A stretch of 64,000 nt of DNA from Agrilactobacillus composti DSM 18527 = JCM 14202 (GCF_001436375.1 NZ_AZGA01000084.1:61173-125172), one strand, 5' to 3'. Numbered from the stretch's first letter, positions 9,350 through 18,209 are shown. Notes: generated by a model from the sequence alone, not told the origin. Numbers and translations are program-made.

Positions 9350-10144
9350 ATGTTTGTATTTGAGTTCATGCGTAATGCATTTTTAGCCAGTACCTTTATT
9401 GCCATTACCTGCGGGTTAGTGGGTGTTTTCGTGGTAGCCCGGAATTTATCTTTCTTATCCCATACCTTATCTGAAATTGGCTTTGCCGGCGCTGCCTTTG
9501 GAGTCTTCGTGGGCTTAAGCCCCTTGAATGGCATGTTATTATTCACCGGGGCCAGCTCCTTGATTGTGGGGACTTTGAGTGTGGAAAAGTCCCATCGCGA
9601 AGCTTCTATCAGTGCCGTTTCCAGCTTGTTTATTGGCCTAGGGATTTTATTTTTATCCTTGTCCAATAAAAACGCCAGTTATGCTACCAATATCTTGTTT
9701 GGTAGCATTGTGGGCATCAGCGTGGCTGAAGTCAATCAATTGATTTTACTGTCAGGCATCGCCTTAATTGCTTTATTAGCCGTTTATCGTATCTTGGTAT
9801 TTGATTCTTTTGACGGGGTGGGGGCAGCTTCACAAAACATTCATCGTAACCTGTTATCGATGTTCTTTTTGATTTTATTAGCACTGTCCGTCAGCATTGG
9901 CGCCCAGATCGTGGGTTCTTTACTGGTATTTATTTTATTGACACTGCCGGCCGCTAGTGCCCAATATATGGGTCGCAGTGTGCCGTCAATGTTGGCTTTT
10001 TCCCTGGGCTTTGCGTTGATTGGCGTTTGGTTGGGCTTATACTTAGGGTATGTCACCAACTGGCCGGTGACCTTCTTTATCGCCAGTATTGAAGTGGTGA
10101 TTTATCTACTATCCTTAATTTATAACCGCTGGCAGACGAATTAA
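9350..10144 (+). CDS. metal ABC transporter permease (AdcB/ZnuB-like, ABC-3 family)
   Basis: Integral membrane subunit of 264 aa with about seven to eight hydrophobic segments. The family motif LSHTLSEIGFAGAAFG near residues 35-50, the segment LFGSIVGIS in the middle and LLTLPAASAQ later identify ABC-3 permeases for zinc or manganese. AAAGGAGT precedes the start. It is co-transcribed with the ATPase gene and followed by a strong terminator, so the operon has two genes. The solute-binding lipoprotein must be encoded elsewhere. Confidence 0.88.
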   Translation: MFVFEFMRNAFLASTFIAITCGLVGVFVVARNLSFLSHTLSEIGFAGAAFGVFVGLSPLNGMLLFTGASSLIVGTLSVEKSHREASISAVSSLFIGLGILFLSLSNKNASYATNILFGSIVGISVAEVNQLILLSGIALIALLAVYRILVFDSFDGVGAASQNIHRNLLSMFFLILLALSVSIGAQIVGSLLVFILLTLPAASAQYMGRSVPSMLAFSLGFALIGVWLGLYLGYVTNWPVTFFIASIEVVIYLLSLIYNRWQTN

Positions 10145-10163
10145 GCACTAAAATTATGAATTT

Positions 10164-10193
10164 AAAAAAGCAGCCGAGCTCGGCTGCTTTTTT
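10164..10193 (+). terminator. terminator after the metal ABC operon
   Basis: A perfect palindrome with a GCAGCCGA/TCGGCTGC core, flanked by A and T runs. Confidence 0.9.
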
Positions 10194-10273
10194 AAATCGG
10201 ACTGATCACCGCCGGCCCCAAAGGCCGTAGCCAAATGTTATGACGTTATGGTTCGAATGGCTCGCCCCTACGA
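10194..10273. other. unexplained GC-rich intergenic segment
   Basis: Between two terminators lies an 80-base segment richer in G+C than its neighbours. It contains CGGCC-CCAAA-GGCCG (hairpin, 10213-10227) and GGTTCGAATGG, which recalls a tRNA T-loop without the matching stem. No gene or promoter was recognised. Confidence 0.4.
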
Positions 10274-10301
10274 TAAAAAAAGCAACCACAAGGGGCTGCT
10301 T
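10274..10301 (-). terminator. terminator of the small minus-strand gene
   Basis: Read on the minus strand, AAGCAGCC pairs with GGTTGCTT (one G-U) and is followed by a run of seven Ts. Confidence 0.7.
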
Positions 10302-10305
10302 TACT

Positions 10306-10644
10306 TTAAGATAAAAGATTAGGGACTTCGTCAGGCAGACATAGTGTCCGAACCTGACGAGCATTCACTAAAACTAAAGTTTGCGGGAGAATGAAGTCAT
10401 TGTTGATTAAGTCAACCGTCCAGTGGTCTTGATATTGAGGGCTATCTTGTTGAAAAGCGATCTCACATTGGCGTTGATTTTGTTGGATATGGAAATATTG
10501 GACTTCACTGGGCCGAATATTATCCACCCAAAGACTATCGACATATGACCAAATCATTTTTATGAAAAACCGCGGCGTTTCATAGCTAACTGCATCGGTG
10601 ATGGCGCGCTGGGTTGGATTGGTAAATCTGGGACGTCTAATCAT
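10306..10644 (-). CDS. hypothetical protein, 112 aa
   Basis: Not recognised. The start at 10644 is chosen because GAGG sits about 7 bases upstream; the open frame extends 27 codons further without such support. The protein has no membrane segment and no clear motif. It is rich in Gln, Asn and aromatic residues, with a basic start (MIRRPRF) and the segment RFFIKMIWSYVDSLW. It has its own terminator and lies downstream of pepF on the same strand, about 150 bases away. It could be a small family restricted to lactobacilli. Confidence 0.6.
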   Translation of the reverse strand: MIRRPRFTNPTQRAITDAVSYETPRFFIKMIWSYVDSLWVDNIRPSEVQYFHIQQNQRQCEIAFQQDSPQYQDHWTVDLINNDFILPQTLVLVNARQVRTLCLPDEVPNLLS

Positions 10645-10794
10645 TGAAAGCCTCATTTCCTTGAACGTGACACGACTGAAATTAAGAATTGATATTAGCT
10701 TACCGAATTCAAGTACCACAAACAAGGGGAAACGGGCAATGTAACAAAACTGATAGATTCACATAATAAATGTAATCAAAATGAAACTAGATCC

Positions 10795-12600
10795 TTATTT
10801 ACTTAATAATTTTTCTAATTCCGTTAAACGGGTTTCAAAAATAGCAAAGGCGTCTGTCAGATAATCTGCTTTGGTCATATCCACGCCAGCGGCTTGCATG
10901 GTTTCAATGGCATACTTGGAACTACCTGATTTGAGATAGGTCAAGTATTTATCTAAGGCTTTCGGAACGTTTTTGGTGATTTGATCACTTAAAAAGCTGG
11001 CGGCACCAAAGCCCGTGGCATATTGATAAACATAATAGTTCATATAAAAATGGGGAATCCGGGACCATTCCAAAACAATTTCCGGATCATTGGCCACATT
11101 GGGGCCATAATAACGGGCATTTAACTTGCCGTAATAATCAGACATGAATTCGGCAGTGAGGGGTTGACCCTTGGCGTCAGCCTCGTGGATGAAATGTTCA
11201 AATTCCGCAAATTGCGTCTGGCGGAAAATGGTGCCTTTAAAGCCGTCCAAATAGTAGTTTAAAATGTAAGCCCGAACGATAGGATCGGTTTGGGTTTTCA
11301 GCAAATATTCCGTTAAAATATTTTCGTTAGTTGTCGAAGCAATTTCAGCGACGAAGATAGGATAATCCCCATAAACGTAAGGCTGATTATGTCGGGTATA
11401 CCAACTATGGACACTATGGCCGGTTTCATGGACTAAAGTGTATAAATTATTGACGTTATCCTGCCAATTTAAGAGCTCATAGGGCGGGGTATCGTAAGAG
11501 CCGCCAGAGTAAGCGCCAGAGCGTTTGCCGGCATTTTCTACCACATCGATATAACGATTATCAAAAATTTCGGTGACATGGGACAGATAATCTGGGCCTA
11601 AAACAGCTAAGGCTTTTTTAGCCTCTGCCTTGGCTTGGGCAAAGGTATAAGACAAAGGGGCTTGCCCAGTTAGCGGGGTATATAAATCATACATGTGTAA
11701 TGTGTCCAGGCCCAATAAACGTTGGCGCAAAGCCACATAGCGGTGCAATAGATCTAAATGGGCATTAACTTCTTGGACCAGAGTATCGTAAACTACTTCC
11801 GGAATGTGATTGTTGGCTAAGGCTCTTTGCCGGGCGCTGTCATAGTGGTGGACCTTGGCAATGTAATTATGGGTCTTGACTTCACCAGCTAAGGTGGCTG
11901 CTAAGGTATTTTTAAACTGCCCATATACCTGGTACAATTTTTCAAAAGCTTCTTTGCGAACCGCGCGATTACTAGATTCAATCAGTGTGCCATAGACGCC
12001 GTTAGACAAGCGAACTTCTTGACCCTGGTCATCAGTGACCACTGGAAATTTTAAATCCGAATTGTTTAAAACGCTAAAGGTGGTGCTGGCGGTGTTAAAG
12101 GCATCCCCGGCAGCGGCAATTAAGGCTTCAGATTTTGGATCCAAAACGTGAGCTTTATTGGCCGTGATACTGGCGATAAAGTGGTGGTAGAGCTTTAATT
12201 TAGGATCAGCCAAATACTGGGTTAAAGTCGCTTCTGGGATGGCCAAAATTTCAGGATCTAAAAAGGCCACATTGGTGCTGACAGCCGTGGCCAAACTCGT
12301 GACTTGGGCTTGGTAGCCTTGATACTTAGCATTTTGTGTATCTTGGTCATTTTTTAAGCTGGCATATACATATACTTTTTCCAAATCTTGGAATAGGGCT
12401 AAAATTTTAGTAATACCCGTGTATAAACTAGCCGCGGATTGTCCCAACGTACCGGCGACAGCCGTAATTTGGGCATTGCGGGCTTGAACCGCTTTGAATT
12501 CGGCCTCAAAATCGGCGTCAGTTTTGAAAATTTTAGTCAAGTCCCAGGTTAAGGCTTCAGGGACTTCAGAGCGTTTTGGTAACTGTTTAATTTTTGCCAT
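10795..12600 (-). CDS. pepF: oligoendopeptidase F (M3B family)
   Basis: Cytoplasmic zinc metallopeptidase hydrolysing peptides of roughly 7-17 residues (601 aa, normal length). The zinc motif H391-E-T-G-H395 is followed by the downstream glutamate segment VAEIASTTNE, as in the family. I place the start at 12600, where AGGAGG lies 7 bases upstream; the open frame extends 33 codons further without support. In B. subtilis pepF (yjbG) lies between coiA and yjbH; here it is about 22 kb away from that block. Confidence 0.95.
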   Translation of the reverse strand: MAKIKQLPKRSEVPEALTWDLTKIFKTDADFEAEFKAVQARNAQITAVAGTLGQSAASLYTGITKILALFQDLEKVYVYASLKNDQDTQNAKYQGYQAQVTSLATAVSTNVAFLDPEILAIPEATLTQYLADPKLKLYHHFIASITANKAHVLDPKSEALIAAAGDAFNTASTTFSVLNNSDLKFPVVTDDQGQEVRLSNGVYGTLIESSNRAVRKEAFEKLYQVYGQFKNTLAATLAGEVKTHNYIAKVHHYDSARQRALANNHIPEVVYDTLVQEVNAHLDLLHRYVALRQRLLGLDTLHMYDLYTPLTGQAPLSYTFAQAKAEAKKALAVLGPDYLSHVTEIFDNRYIDVVENAGKRSGAYSGGSYDTPPYELLNWQDNVNNLYTLVHETGHSVHSWYTRHNQPYVYGDYPIFVAEIASTTNENILTEYLLKTQTDPIVRAYILNYYLDGFKGTIFRQTQFAEFEHFIHEADAKGQPLTAEFMSDYYGKLNARYYGPNVANDPEIVLEWSRIPHFYMNYYVYQYATGFGAASFLSDQITKNVPKALDKYLTYLKSGSSKYAIETMQAAGVDMTKADYLTDAFAIFETRLTELEKLLSK

Positions 12601-12633
12601 GGGAAAACCTCCTAAAAATGTTGAATTAATTCT

Positions 12634-12661
12634 ATCATACTTTAAATGTGAATAATGTGAA
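12634..12661 (-). promoter_or_regulatory. candidate promoter of pepF
   Basis: On the minus strand TTCACA and TATGAT are separated by 16 bases, about 35 bases upstream of the start codon. Confidence 0.4.
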
Positions 12662-12780
12662 GGAATTGTGACTGGAATTAGACTGGTTTTTATTGCCAAA
12701 ATCAGCTACAATAAGCAAAGCTGTTTGATTTAAACGGCTTATTTTGTAATCGTACATAATTTTAAGGAGTTCGCATTCTT

Positions 12781-13905
12781 ATGCCTAAACAACAACGGCA
12801 AAATAATAACCACGCTAGACGCGCCAATCACCCTTATTTTAAGATATTCTTATTAATTGTCTTGACCCTTGGCTTTGCTGCAGGCGCCTATGGTTTTCGG
12901 CTGTATGCGCAAGCTAAAGATGCGGTGGATGCTACTTTCCGTGGGGTAGATGGCCATAAAGTTTCCACGAATATTAAAGAGGGGAAACCTTTATCTATTC
13001 TATTATTAGGTGTGGATACAGGTGCTGAGGGCCGGATCGATAAGGGCAATTCAGATACTATGATTTTAGCCACCGTCAATAAAGATAAAGCCCAGACCCA
13101 ACTGGTTAGTATTCCTCGGGATACCTTGGCTAAGATCGATCACAAATCATCTAATGAATTTGACATGCAAAAGATCAATGCTGCTTATAATTTAGGTGGC
13201 TCCACGTCAGCCATTAATTCCGTACAAAACTTAGTAAATACCCCCATTGATTACTATGTCACTATTGATATGGGGGCCTTGTCTAAAATTGTTGATGCGG
13301 TAGGCGGAGTCGATGTGGATGTGCCCTTTAGCTTTCAATATGATTGGCGCAACTTTAAAAAGGGCCCTATGCACTTAAACGGGGCCGAAGCTTTGGCTTA
13401 TTCACGGATGCGCTATGATGACCCGGAAAATGATTACGGCCGTCAGAAACGGCAACAACAAGTGATCAAGGGTATTGTGAAATCAGCTATGTCCTTAAAG
13501 ACTCTGGCTAATTTCGAGAAAATCATGGGCACTTTGTCCAAGAGTCTAGCTACCAATTTAACCTTTGATGACATGATGACTGTTTATCAGCAATACTCTG
13601 ATGCCACCAAGCATATCAAGTCTGATCACCTTCAGGGCCGTAATGCCACCATTGACGGCAGTTCCTACCAAGTGGCTTCTACCAAAGAACTGCAACGAGT
13701 ATCTAACAAGGCTCGCCGGAGTTTAGGGCTAACGGCTGAAACCATCGACAATGAGGAAACCAAGCAAAATAAGCTAAACAAAACCTTTTGGGCCAATTCA
13801 GAATATACCAATTATATTGTGTTCACACCAGATGATAACAGTGCTAGTTCTTATGAGGATAGCAGCAGTTATGATTCTGATAATACCAACTCAGATAGCT
13901 ATTAA
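12781..13905 (+). CDS. LytR-CpsA-Psr family protein, copy 1
   Basis: Membrane-anchored transferase of 374 aa predicted to attach anionic polymers (teichoic acids or polysaccharides) to peptidoglycan. A basic N-terminus leads into a membrane segment (about residues 22-44). The extracellular LCP domain shows LSILLLGVDTGAEGR, GNSDTMILATVN, SIPRDT, VDAVGGVDVDVP and the YSRMRY...RQKRQQQVIKGI block. The C-terminus is a Ser/Asp/Asn-rich tail. The start has TAAGGAGT. It is the first of a tandem pair and is followed by its own terminator, so the copies can be expressed separately. Which polymer it ligates is unknown. Confidence 0.93.
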   Translation: MPKQQRQNNNHARRANHPYFKIFLLIVLTLGFAAGAYGFRLYAQAKDAVDATFRGVDGHKVSTNIKEGKPLSILLLGVDTGAEGRIDKGNSDTMILATVNKDKAQTQLVSIPRDTLAKIDHKSSNEFDMQKINAAYNLGGSTSAINSVQNLVNTPIDYYVTIDMGALSKIVDAVGGVDVDVPFSFQYDWRNFKKGPMHLNGAEALAYSRMRYDDPENDYGRQKRQQQVIKGIVKSAMSLKTLANFEKIMGTLSKSLATNLTFDDMMTVYQQYSDATKHIKSDHLQGRNATIDGSSYQVASTKELQRVSNKARRSLGLTAETIDNEETKQNKLNKTFWANSEYTNYIVFTPDDNSASSYEDSSSYDSDNTNSDSY

Positions 13906-13913
13906 ACAAACTC

Positions 13914-13947
13914 AAAAAGTCAAAACAGTGATGGGTTGACTTTTTTT
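13914..13947 (+). terminator. terminator between the two LCP genes
   Basis: AAAAAGTCAA pairs with TTGACTTTTT and a T tract follows. Confidence 0.75.
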
Positions 13948-13972
13948 ATTTCGTATTTGACCGCAAAACCGA

Positions 13973-13978
13973 TATAAT
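13973..13978 (+). promoter_or_regulatory. candidate -10 box of the second LCP gene
   Basis: A perfect TATAAT about 45 bases upstream of the start. No good -35 box lies at the right distance (TTGACC is only 10 bases away), so this is tentative. Confidence 0.35.
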
Positions 13979-14023
13979 GTGTAGCAGCAAGTCAAACCTG
14001 CATAATTTTAAGGAGTACTCTTT

Positions 14024-15160
14024 ATGGCGAAACGTAACCACCAATTTTCCCACGCAAAAAAATCTAAACATTCTGTTTTAAAGATCGTGCTAATTGTTAT
14101 TTTAGTACTGGTCGTTGCCGGCGGCGCCTATGCGTTTCGTCTCTATGCTCAAGCTAGAAGTGCTGTTGACAGCACGTATCACCCCGTAGCTGGGAAAAAG
14201 GCTTCTAAGAATATTCAAAATAAAAAGCCCTTATCCATATTATTGCTGGGGACTGATACCGGGGCTGAAGGCCGGATCGAAAAGGGCAATTCTGATACCA
14301 TGATCGTGGCCACGGTGAATAATAGCAAGAAGCAGACCAATCTGGTCAGCATTCCCCGCGATACCATGGCTAAGATCTATCACAAAGATAGCAGCCAATT
14401 TGATATTGAAAAAATTAATTCTGCCTATTTCCAAGGCGGTTCTGAGGCAGCTATTAATACCGTGCAAAATTTAATTAATGTGCCCATTGATTATTACGTC
14501 ACCATTAATATGGGGGCTTTGTCTAAAATTGTTGATGCCGTGGGCGGGGTCGATGTGGATGTACCCTTTAGTTTCCAGTATGATTGGCGTAACTTTAAAA
14601 AAGGCCCCATGCATTTAAATGGGGTGGAGGCACTGGCTTATTCACGGATGCGGTATCAAGACCCGGATTATGATTATGGCCGCCAGAAACGGCAACAACA
14701 GGTGATCAAGGGTATTGTGAAGTCAGCCATGTCTTTAAAGACCCTGGGTAACTTCGAAAAAATTATGAAAACTTTATCCGGCAGTGTGGCAACGAATATG
14801 TCTTTTGACGACATGGTCAGTATTTACCAAGAATATCATGCTGCCACTAAGACCATTAAAAGTGATCACCTCCAAGGCCGCAATGCCACCATTGACGGTA
14901 GTTCCTATCAAGTGGCCCCTACTGCGGAATTACAGCGAGTATCGGATAAATTGCGGCGCAGCCTAGGACTGGACACGGCAACCCTAGATAACGAAGAAAC
15001 TAAACAAAATAAATTGAATTCGGATTATTTTGCCAATCCGGAATCTGAGGACTACACAGTGTTCACCCCTAACAGTGATACGCCAAACGTCACCACCTCT
15101 ACTTCAGACACAGCGAACACGGATGATAGCACATCTGGGGATGATAACAGCGGTTATTAA
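14024..15160 (+). CDS. LytR-CpsA-Psr family protein, copy 2
   Basis: Paralogue of the preceding gene (378 aa) with the same architecture: basic N-terminus, membrane segment (about residues 19-41), LCP domain and acidic Thr/Ser/Asp tail. Long blocks are identical, including MGALSKIVDAVGGVDVDV, the QYDWRNFKKGPMHLNG segment and RQKRQQQVIKGIVKSAMS. The N-terminal 40 residues and the tail differ most. The leader CATAATTTTAAGGAGT is also shared, showing that the duplication included the ribosome binding site. The two may have diverged in polymer preference or regulation. Confidence 0.93.
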   Translation: MAKRNHQFSHAKKSKHSVLKIVLIVILVLVVAGGAYAFRLYAQARSAVDSTYHPVAGKKASKNIQNKKPLSILLLGTDTGAEGRIEKGNSDTMIVATVNNSKKQTNLVSIPRDTMAKIYHKDSSQFDIEKINSAYFQGGSEAAINTVQNLINVPIDYYVTINMGALSKIVDAVGGVDVDVPFSFQYDWRNFKKGPMHLNGVEALAYSRMRYQDPDYDYGRQKRQQQVIKGIVKSAMSLKTLGNFEKIMKTLSGSVATNMSFDDMVSIYQEYHAATKTIKSDHLQGRNATIDGSSYQVAPTAELQRVSDKLRRSLGLDTATLDNEETKQNKLNSDYFANPESEDYTVFTPNSDTPNVTTSTSDTANTDDSTSGDDNSGY

Positions 15161-15171
15161 TTAACCACCAT

Positions 15172-15210
15172 AGCTTGTTTTTCTAATCACAAGAAGAACA
15201 GGCTGTTTTT
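15172..15210 (+). terminator. terminator after the LCP pair
   Basis: A 13-bp stem (two G-U pairs) AGCTTGTTTTTCT/AGAAGAACAGGCT with a 7-base loop, then GTTTTT. Confidence 0.8.
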
Positions 15211-15231
15211 GCGGCATTGGAAAGGCTTGTA

Positions 15232-15247
15232 ACACAATATATGGTGT
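15232..15247 (+). promoter_or_regulatory. NrdR box 1
   Basis: ACACAATATATGGTGT matches the NrdR consensus acaCwAtATaTwGtgt closely. It is paired with a second box 41 bases downstream, upstream of nrdD. NrdR is the ATP-cone repressor of ribonucleotide reductase genes. Confidence 0.85.
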
Positions 15248-15272
15248 TCAAAAGTAAAGATTTTTAAAACGC

Positions 15273-15288
15273 ACACAATATATTGTTG
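15273..15288 (+). promoter_or_regulatory. NrdR box 2
   Basis: ACACAATATATTGTTG is the second NrdR-type box. It overlaps the putative -35 box of nrdD, as expected for a repressor site. The centre-to-centre distance to box 1 is 41 bp, about four helical turns. Confidence 0.85.
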
Positions 15289-15315
15289 AATTCAGCTAGT
15301 GTTCTGTTGTATGAT
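15286..15315 (+). promoter_or_regulatory. promoter of nrdDG
   Basis: TTGAAT (15286-15291) and TATGAT (15310-15315) with an 18-bp spacer, 34 bases upstream of the nrdD start. Confidence 0.6.
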
Positions 15316-15348
15316 TGTGACATAAGTTTTTAAGAGGAGCGTGCATGA

Positions 15349-17553
15349 ATGTTAGAAACTAAAACGAATCAAACGAAAACACCAACTATTCAAGTTATTA
15401 AAAGAGATGGCCGCATTACCATCTTCGATGCCGAAAAAATTTCTAATGCCATTATTAAAGCAGCTAAACCAACCCAAGCTGAATTAAGTCCCATTGATTA
15501 TCGCAATATTGAAGAGATCACTGCCACGATTGAAGGCGAGATTGAAGATCGGTTTACTAAAAACGTGAAGATCTATGAAATCCAAAACATTGTTGAACAC
15601 AAGTTATTGGAGAACCACCAATATGATTGGGCTAAGAGTTATATCAATTATCGGACCCAAAAGGACTTCTCCCGTAATCAAGCCACAGATATTAATTTCA
15701 CCATCCAAAAATTGTTACATAAGGATGCCACTGTGGTTAATGAAAATGCCAACAAAGATAGCGAAGTATTCAATACCCAACGGGATTTAACAGCCGGGAC
15801 CGTGGCTAAGGCCATTGGCTTGAAGATGTTACCGGCCAAAGTTGCCAATGCCCATTTGAAAGGGGATATTCACTGGCATGATTTGGACTACCAACCATAC
15901 AGTCCCATGACCAACTGCTGCTTGATCGATTTTAAAGAGATGCTGACCCATGGCTTTAAGATTGGGAATGCCGAGGTTGAACCACCACATTCTATTCAAA
16001 CAGCCACAGCGCAAATGTCGCAAATCATTGCCAACGTGGCTTCCAGTCAATATGGTGGCTGCTCCGCCGATCGGGTGGATGAGTTACTAGCACCTTTTGC
16101 CCAAAAGAATTATAACAAGCATTTGGCCGATGCCCACGACTGGATCGATTCGGTGGATAAGCAACAAGCCTTTGCCAAAGCAAAAACTAAAAAAGATATT
16201 TTCGATGCCATGCAGGCTTTGGAATATGAAATCAACACCTTATATTCTTCCCAAGGGCAAACCCCATTTACCACATTGGGCTTTGGTTTGGGGACGAACT
16301 GGATGGAACGGGAAATTCAAAAGTCTATTTTGAAGATTCGTATCCAAGGTTTAGGCAAGGAACACCGTACTGCTATTTTTCCAAAATTAGTGTTCACCAT
16401 CAAACGGGGTTTGAACTTAAATCCGGGGGATCCTAATTACGACGTGAAACAATTAGCCTTAGAATGTGCCACCAAGCGCATGTATCCAGACGTTTTGATG
16501 TATGATAAGATCGTTGAATTAACTGGCTCCTTTAAAGCACCCATGGGTTGCCGCAGCTTCTTACAGGGCTGGAAAGATGCCCAAGGTAAAGAAGTGAACT
16601 CTGGTCGGATGAACTTAGGGGTTGTCACCTTAAACTTGCCAAGGATCGCTTTGGAATCTCAAGGGGATATGGACAAGTTCTGGGAAACCTTAGACGAACG
16701 CTTGGCAATTTGTAAAGAAGCCTTGGTCTTTAAGGTGAACCGTGCCAAACAAGCTTTGCCAGAAAATGCCCCAATTCTGTATCAATTTGGTGCCTTTGGC
16801 GAACGTTTGAAACGTGGCGAGAGTGTAGACGAATTGTTCAAGAATGGTCGGGCGACCGTTTCTCTAGGCTATATCGGGTTGTATGAGGTAGGAACGGTTT
16901 TCTTTGGCCCAAATTGGGAAAAGAATCCAGAAGCCAAAGCCTTTACCATTCAAGTGGTGAAAGATTTATATAAACATTGTAAAGACTGGGAAGATGAATA
17001 TGGCTATCACTTTAGTGTTTACGCCACACCTTCTGAAAGTTTGACCGATACATTCTGCCGGGCTGATACCAAGAAATTTGGCAAGATCAAAGATATCACG
17101 GACAAAGAATATTACACCAATAGTTTCCACTATGATGTTCGTAAAGCCCCAACACCTTTTGAAAAACTAGATTTTGAAAAGGACTATCCAAAATATAGTG
17201 CCGGTGGTTTCATCCATTATTGCGAATATCCAAACTTAAAACAAAATCCAAGAGCGCTGGAAGCGGTCTGGGATTATGCCTATGACCGGGTGGGGTATTT
17301 AGGTACCAACACGCCAATTGATCAATGTTTCAAGTGTGGTTACAAAGGTGAGTTCAAAGCTACTGAAAAGGGCTTTGAATGCCCAGAATGTGGCAACCAT
17401 GATCCCGCATCTTGTGACGTGGTTAAGCGGACTTGTGGCTACCTAGGCAATCCTTTGGCGCGGCCAATGGTCCACGGTCGTCACGAAGAAATTATTCATC
17501 GTGTGAAGCACATGACCTTAGGCAATGACCAAAACGACATTGCTAGACAATAA
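15349..17553 (+). CDS. nrdD: anaerobic (class III) ribonucleoside-triphosphate reductase
   Basis: Glycyl-radical enzyme making dNTPs from NTPs without oxygen (734 aa). An N-terminal ATP cone (about residues 13-105, IQVIKRDGRITIFDAEKIS) is followed by the catalytic barrel. A four-cysteine zinc site (CFKCG...CPECG) lies near the C-terminus and the radical site is RTCGYLGN with the glycine at residue 697. GAGGAG lies 9 bases before the start. It forms an operon with nrdG and is very probably repressed by NrdR through the two upstream boxes. Confidence 0.97.
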   Translation: MLETKTNQTKTPTIQVIKRDGRITIFDAEKISNAIIKAAKPTQAELSPIDYRNIEEITATIEGEIEDRFTKNVKIYEIQNIVEHKLLENHQYDWAKSYINYRTQKDFSRNQATDINFTIQKLLHKDATVVNENANKDSEVFNTQRDLTAGTVAKAIGLKMLPAKVANAHLKGDIHWHDLDYQPYSPMTNCCLIDFKEMLTHGFKIGNAEVEPPHSIQTATAQMSQIIANVASSQYGGCSADRVDELLAPFAQKNYNKHLADAHDWIDSVDKQQAFAKAKTKKDIFDAMQALEYEINTLYSSQGQTPFTTLGFGLGTNWMEREIQKSILKIRIQGLGKEHRTAIFPKLVFTIKRGLNLNPGDPNYDVKQLALECATKRMYPDVLMYDKIVELTGSFKAPMGCRSFLQGWKDAQGKEVNSGRMNLGVVTLNLPRIALESQGDMDKFWETLDERLAICKEALVFKVNRAKQALPENAPILYQFGAFGERLKRGESVDELFKNGRATVSLGYIGLYEVGTVFFGPNWEKNPEAKAFTIQVVKDLYKHCKDWEDEYGYHFSVYATPSESLTDTFCRADTKKFGKIKDITDKEYYTNSFHYDVRKAPTPFEKLDFEKDYPKYSAGGFIHYCEYPNLKQNPRALEAVWDYAYDRVGYLGTNTPIDQCFKCGYKGEFKATEKGFECPECGNHDPASCDVVKRTCGYLGNPLARPMVHGRHEEIIHRVKHMTLGNDQNDIARQ

Positions 17554-17567
17554 TTTACGGTAAAGGA

Positions 17568-18158
17568 ATGTCAATATTGGATAAAACACAACAATTACCA
17601 AAGAATCCTGCACCCCAAGAATGGCTGGCCCAAGATTTAAGTCAAAATTATGTGGCTAGCTATAAACCTTTTAACTTTGTGGATGGGGAGGGCGTTCGCT
17701 GCAGTCTGTATGTCAGTGGCTGTAAGTTCAGCTGTCCGGGCTGTTACAATAAAATCGCCCAGAATTTTCATTATGGCCAGCCTTATACCAAGGAACTGGA
17801 AGATGAAATCATTCAGGATTTAAGTCATTCCTATGTCCAAGGCTTAACTTTGTTGGGTGGCGAACCCTTCTTGAATACCACGGTTTGCTTGCAACTCAGC
17901 AAACGGATTCGGGCTGAATTTGGCCATGATAAGGATATTTGGAGTTGGACTGGGTATACTTGGGATGAACTGATGCAAGAAAGTGCCGATAAACTGGAAT
18001 TACTTAGTTATTTGGATATTCTGGTGGATGGTCGTTTCTTGTTGGCCCAAAAAGACTTGACCCTCCAATTCCGGGGCAGTGCCAATCAACGGATCATCAA
18101 TGTCCCCGCATCCCTTGCCCAAAAGCAAGTTGTCTTATGGGATAAATTGATTAAATAA
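17568..18158 (+). CDS. nrdG: anaerobic ribonucleotide reductase activating protein
   Basis: Radical-SAM activase that installs the glycyl radical on NrdD (196 aa). The iron-sulfur cluster motif C-x3-C-x2-C reads GCKFSCPGCYN near residues 50-60, and TLLGGEPFLN is the usual GGE segment. AAAGGA directly abuts the ATG at 17568 but lies 9 bases before an in-frame TTG at 17577, so the true start may be the TTG (193 aa). It lies 14 bases behind nrdD. Confidence 0.95.
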   Translation: MSILDKTQQLPKNPAPQEWLAQDLSQNYVASYKPFNFVDGEGVRCSLYVSGCKFSCPGCYNKIAQNFHYGQPYTKELEDEIIQDLSHSYVQGLTLLGGEPFLNTTVCLQLSKRIRAEFGHDKDIWSWTGYTWDELMQESADKLELLSYLDILVDGRFLLAQKDLTLQFRGSANQRIINVPASLAQKQVVLWDKLIK

Positions 18159-18167
18159 ACAATTATT

Positions 18168-18209
18168 AATGCCTAGCAGGCTAGTTCAGTTTTCTTGCTA
18201 GGCATTTTT
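18168..18209 (+). terminator. terminator after nrdDG
   Basis: AATGCCTAGCA pairs with TGCTAGGCATT and TTTTTA follows. Confidence 0.8.

Noticed and set aside
10228..10262. Degenerate tRNA
   Set aside because: GGTTCGAATGG resembles a T-loop but the flanking bases do not form a T stem or an acceptor stem, and no anticodon arm was found.
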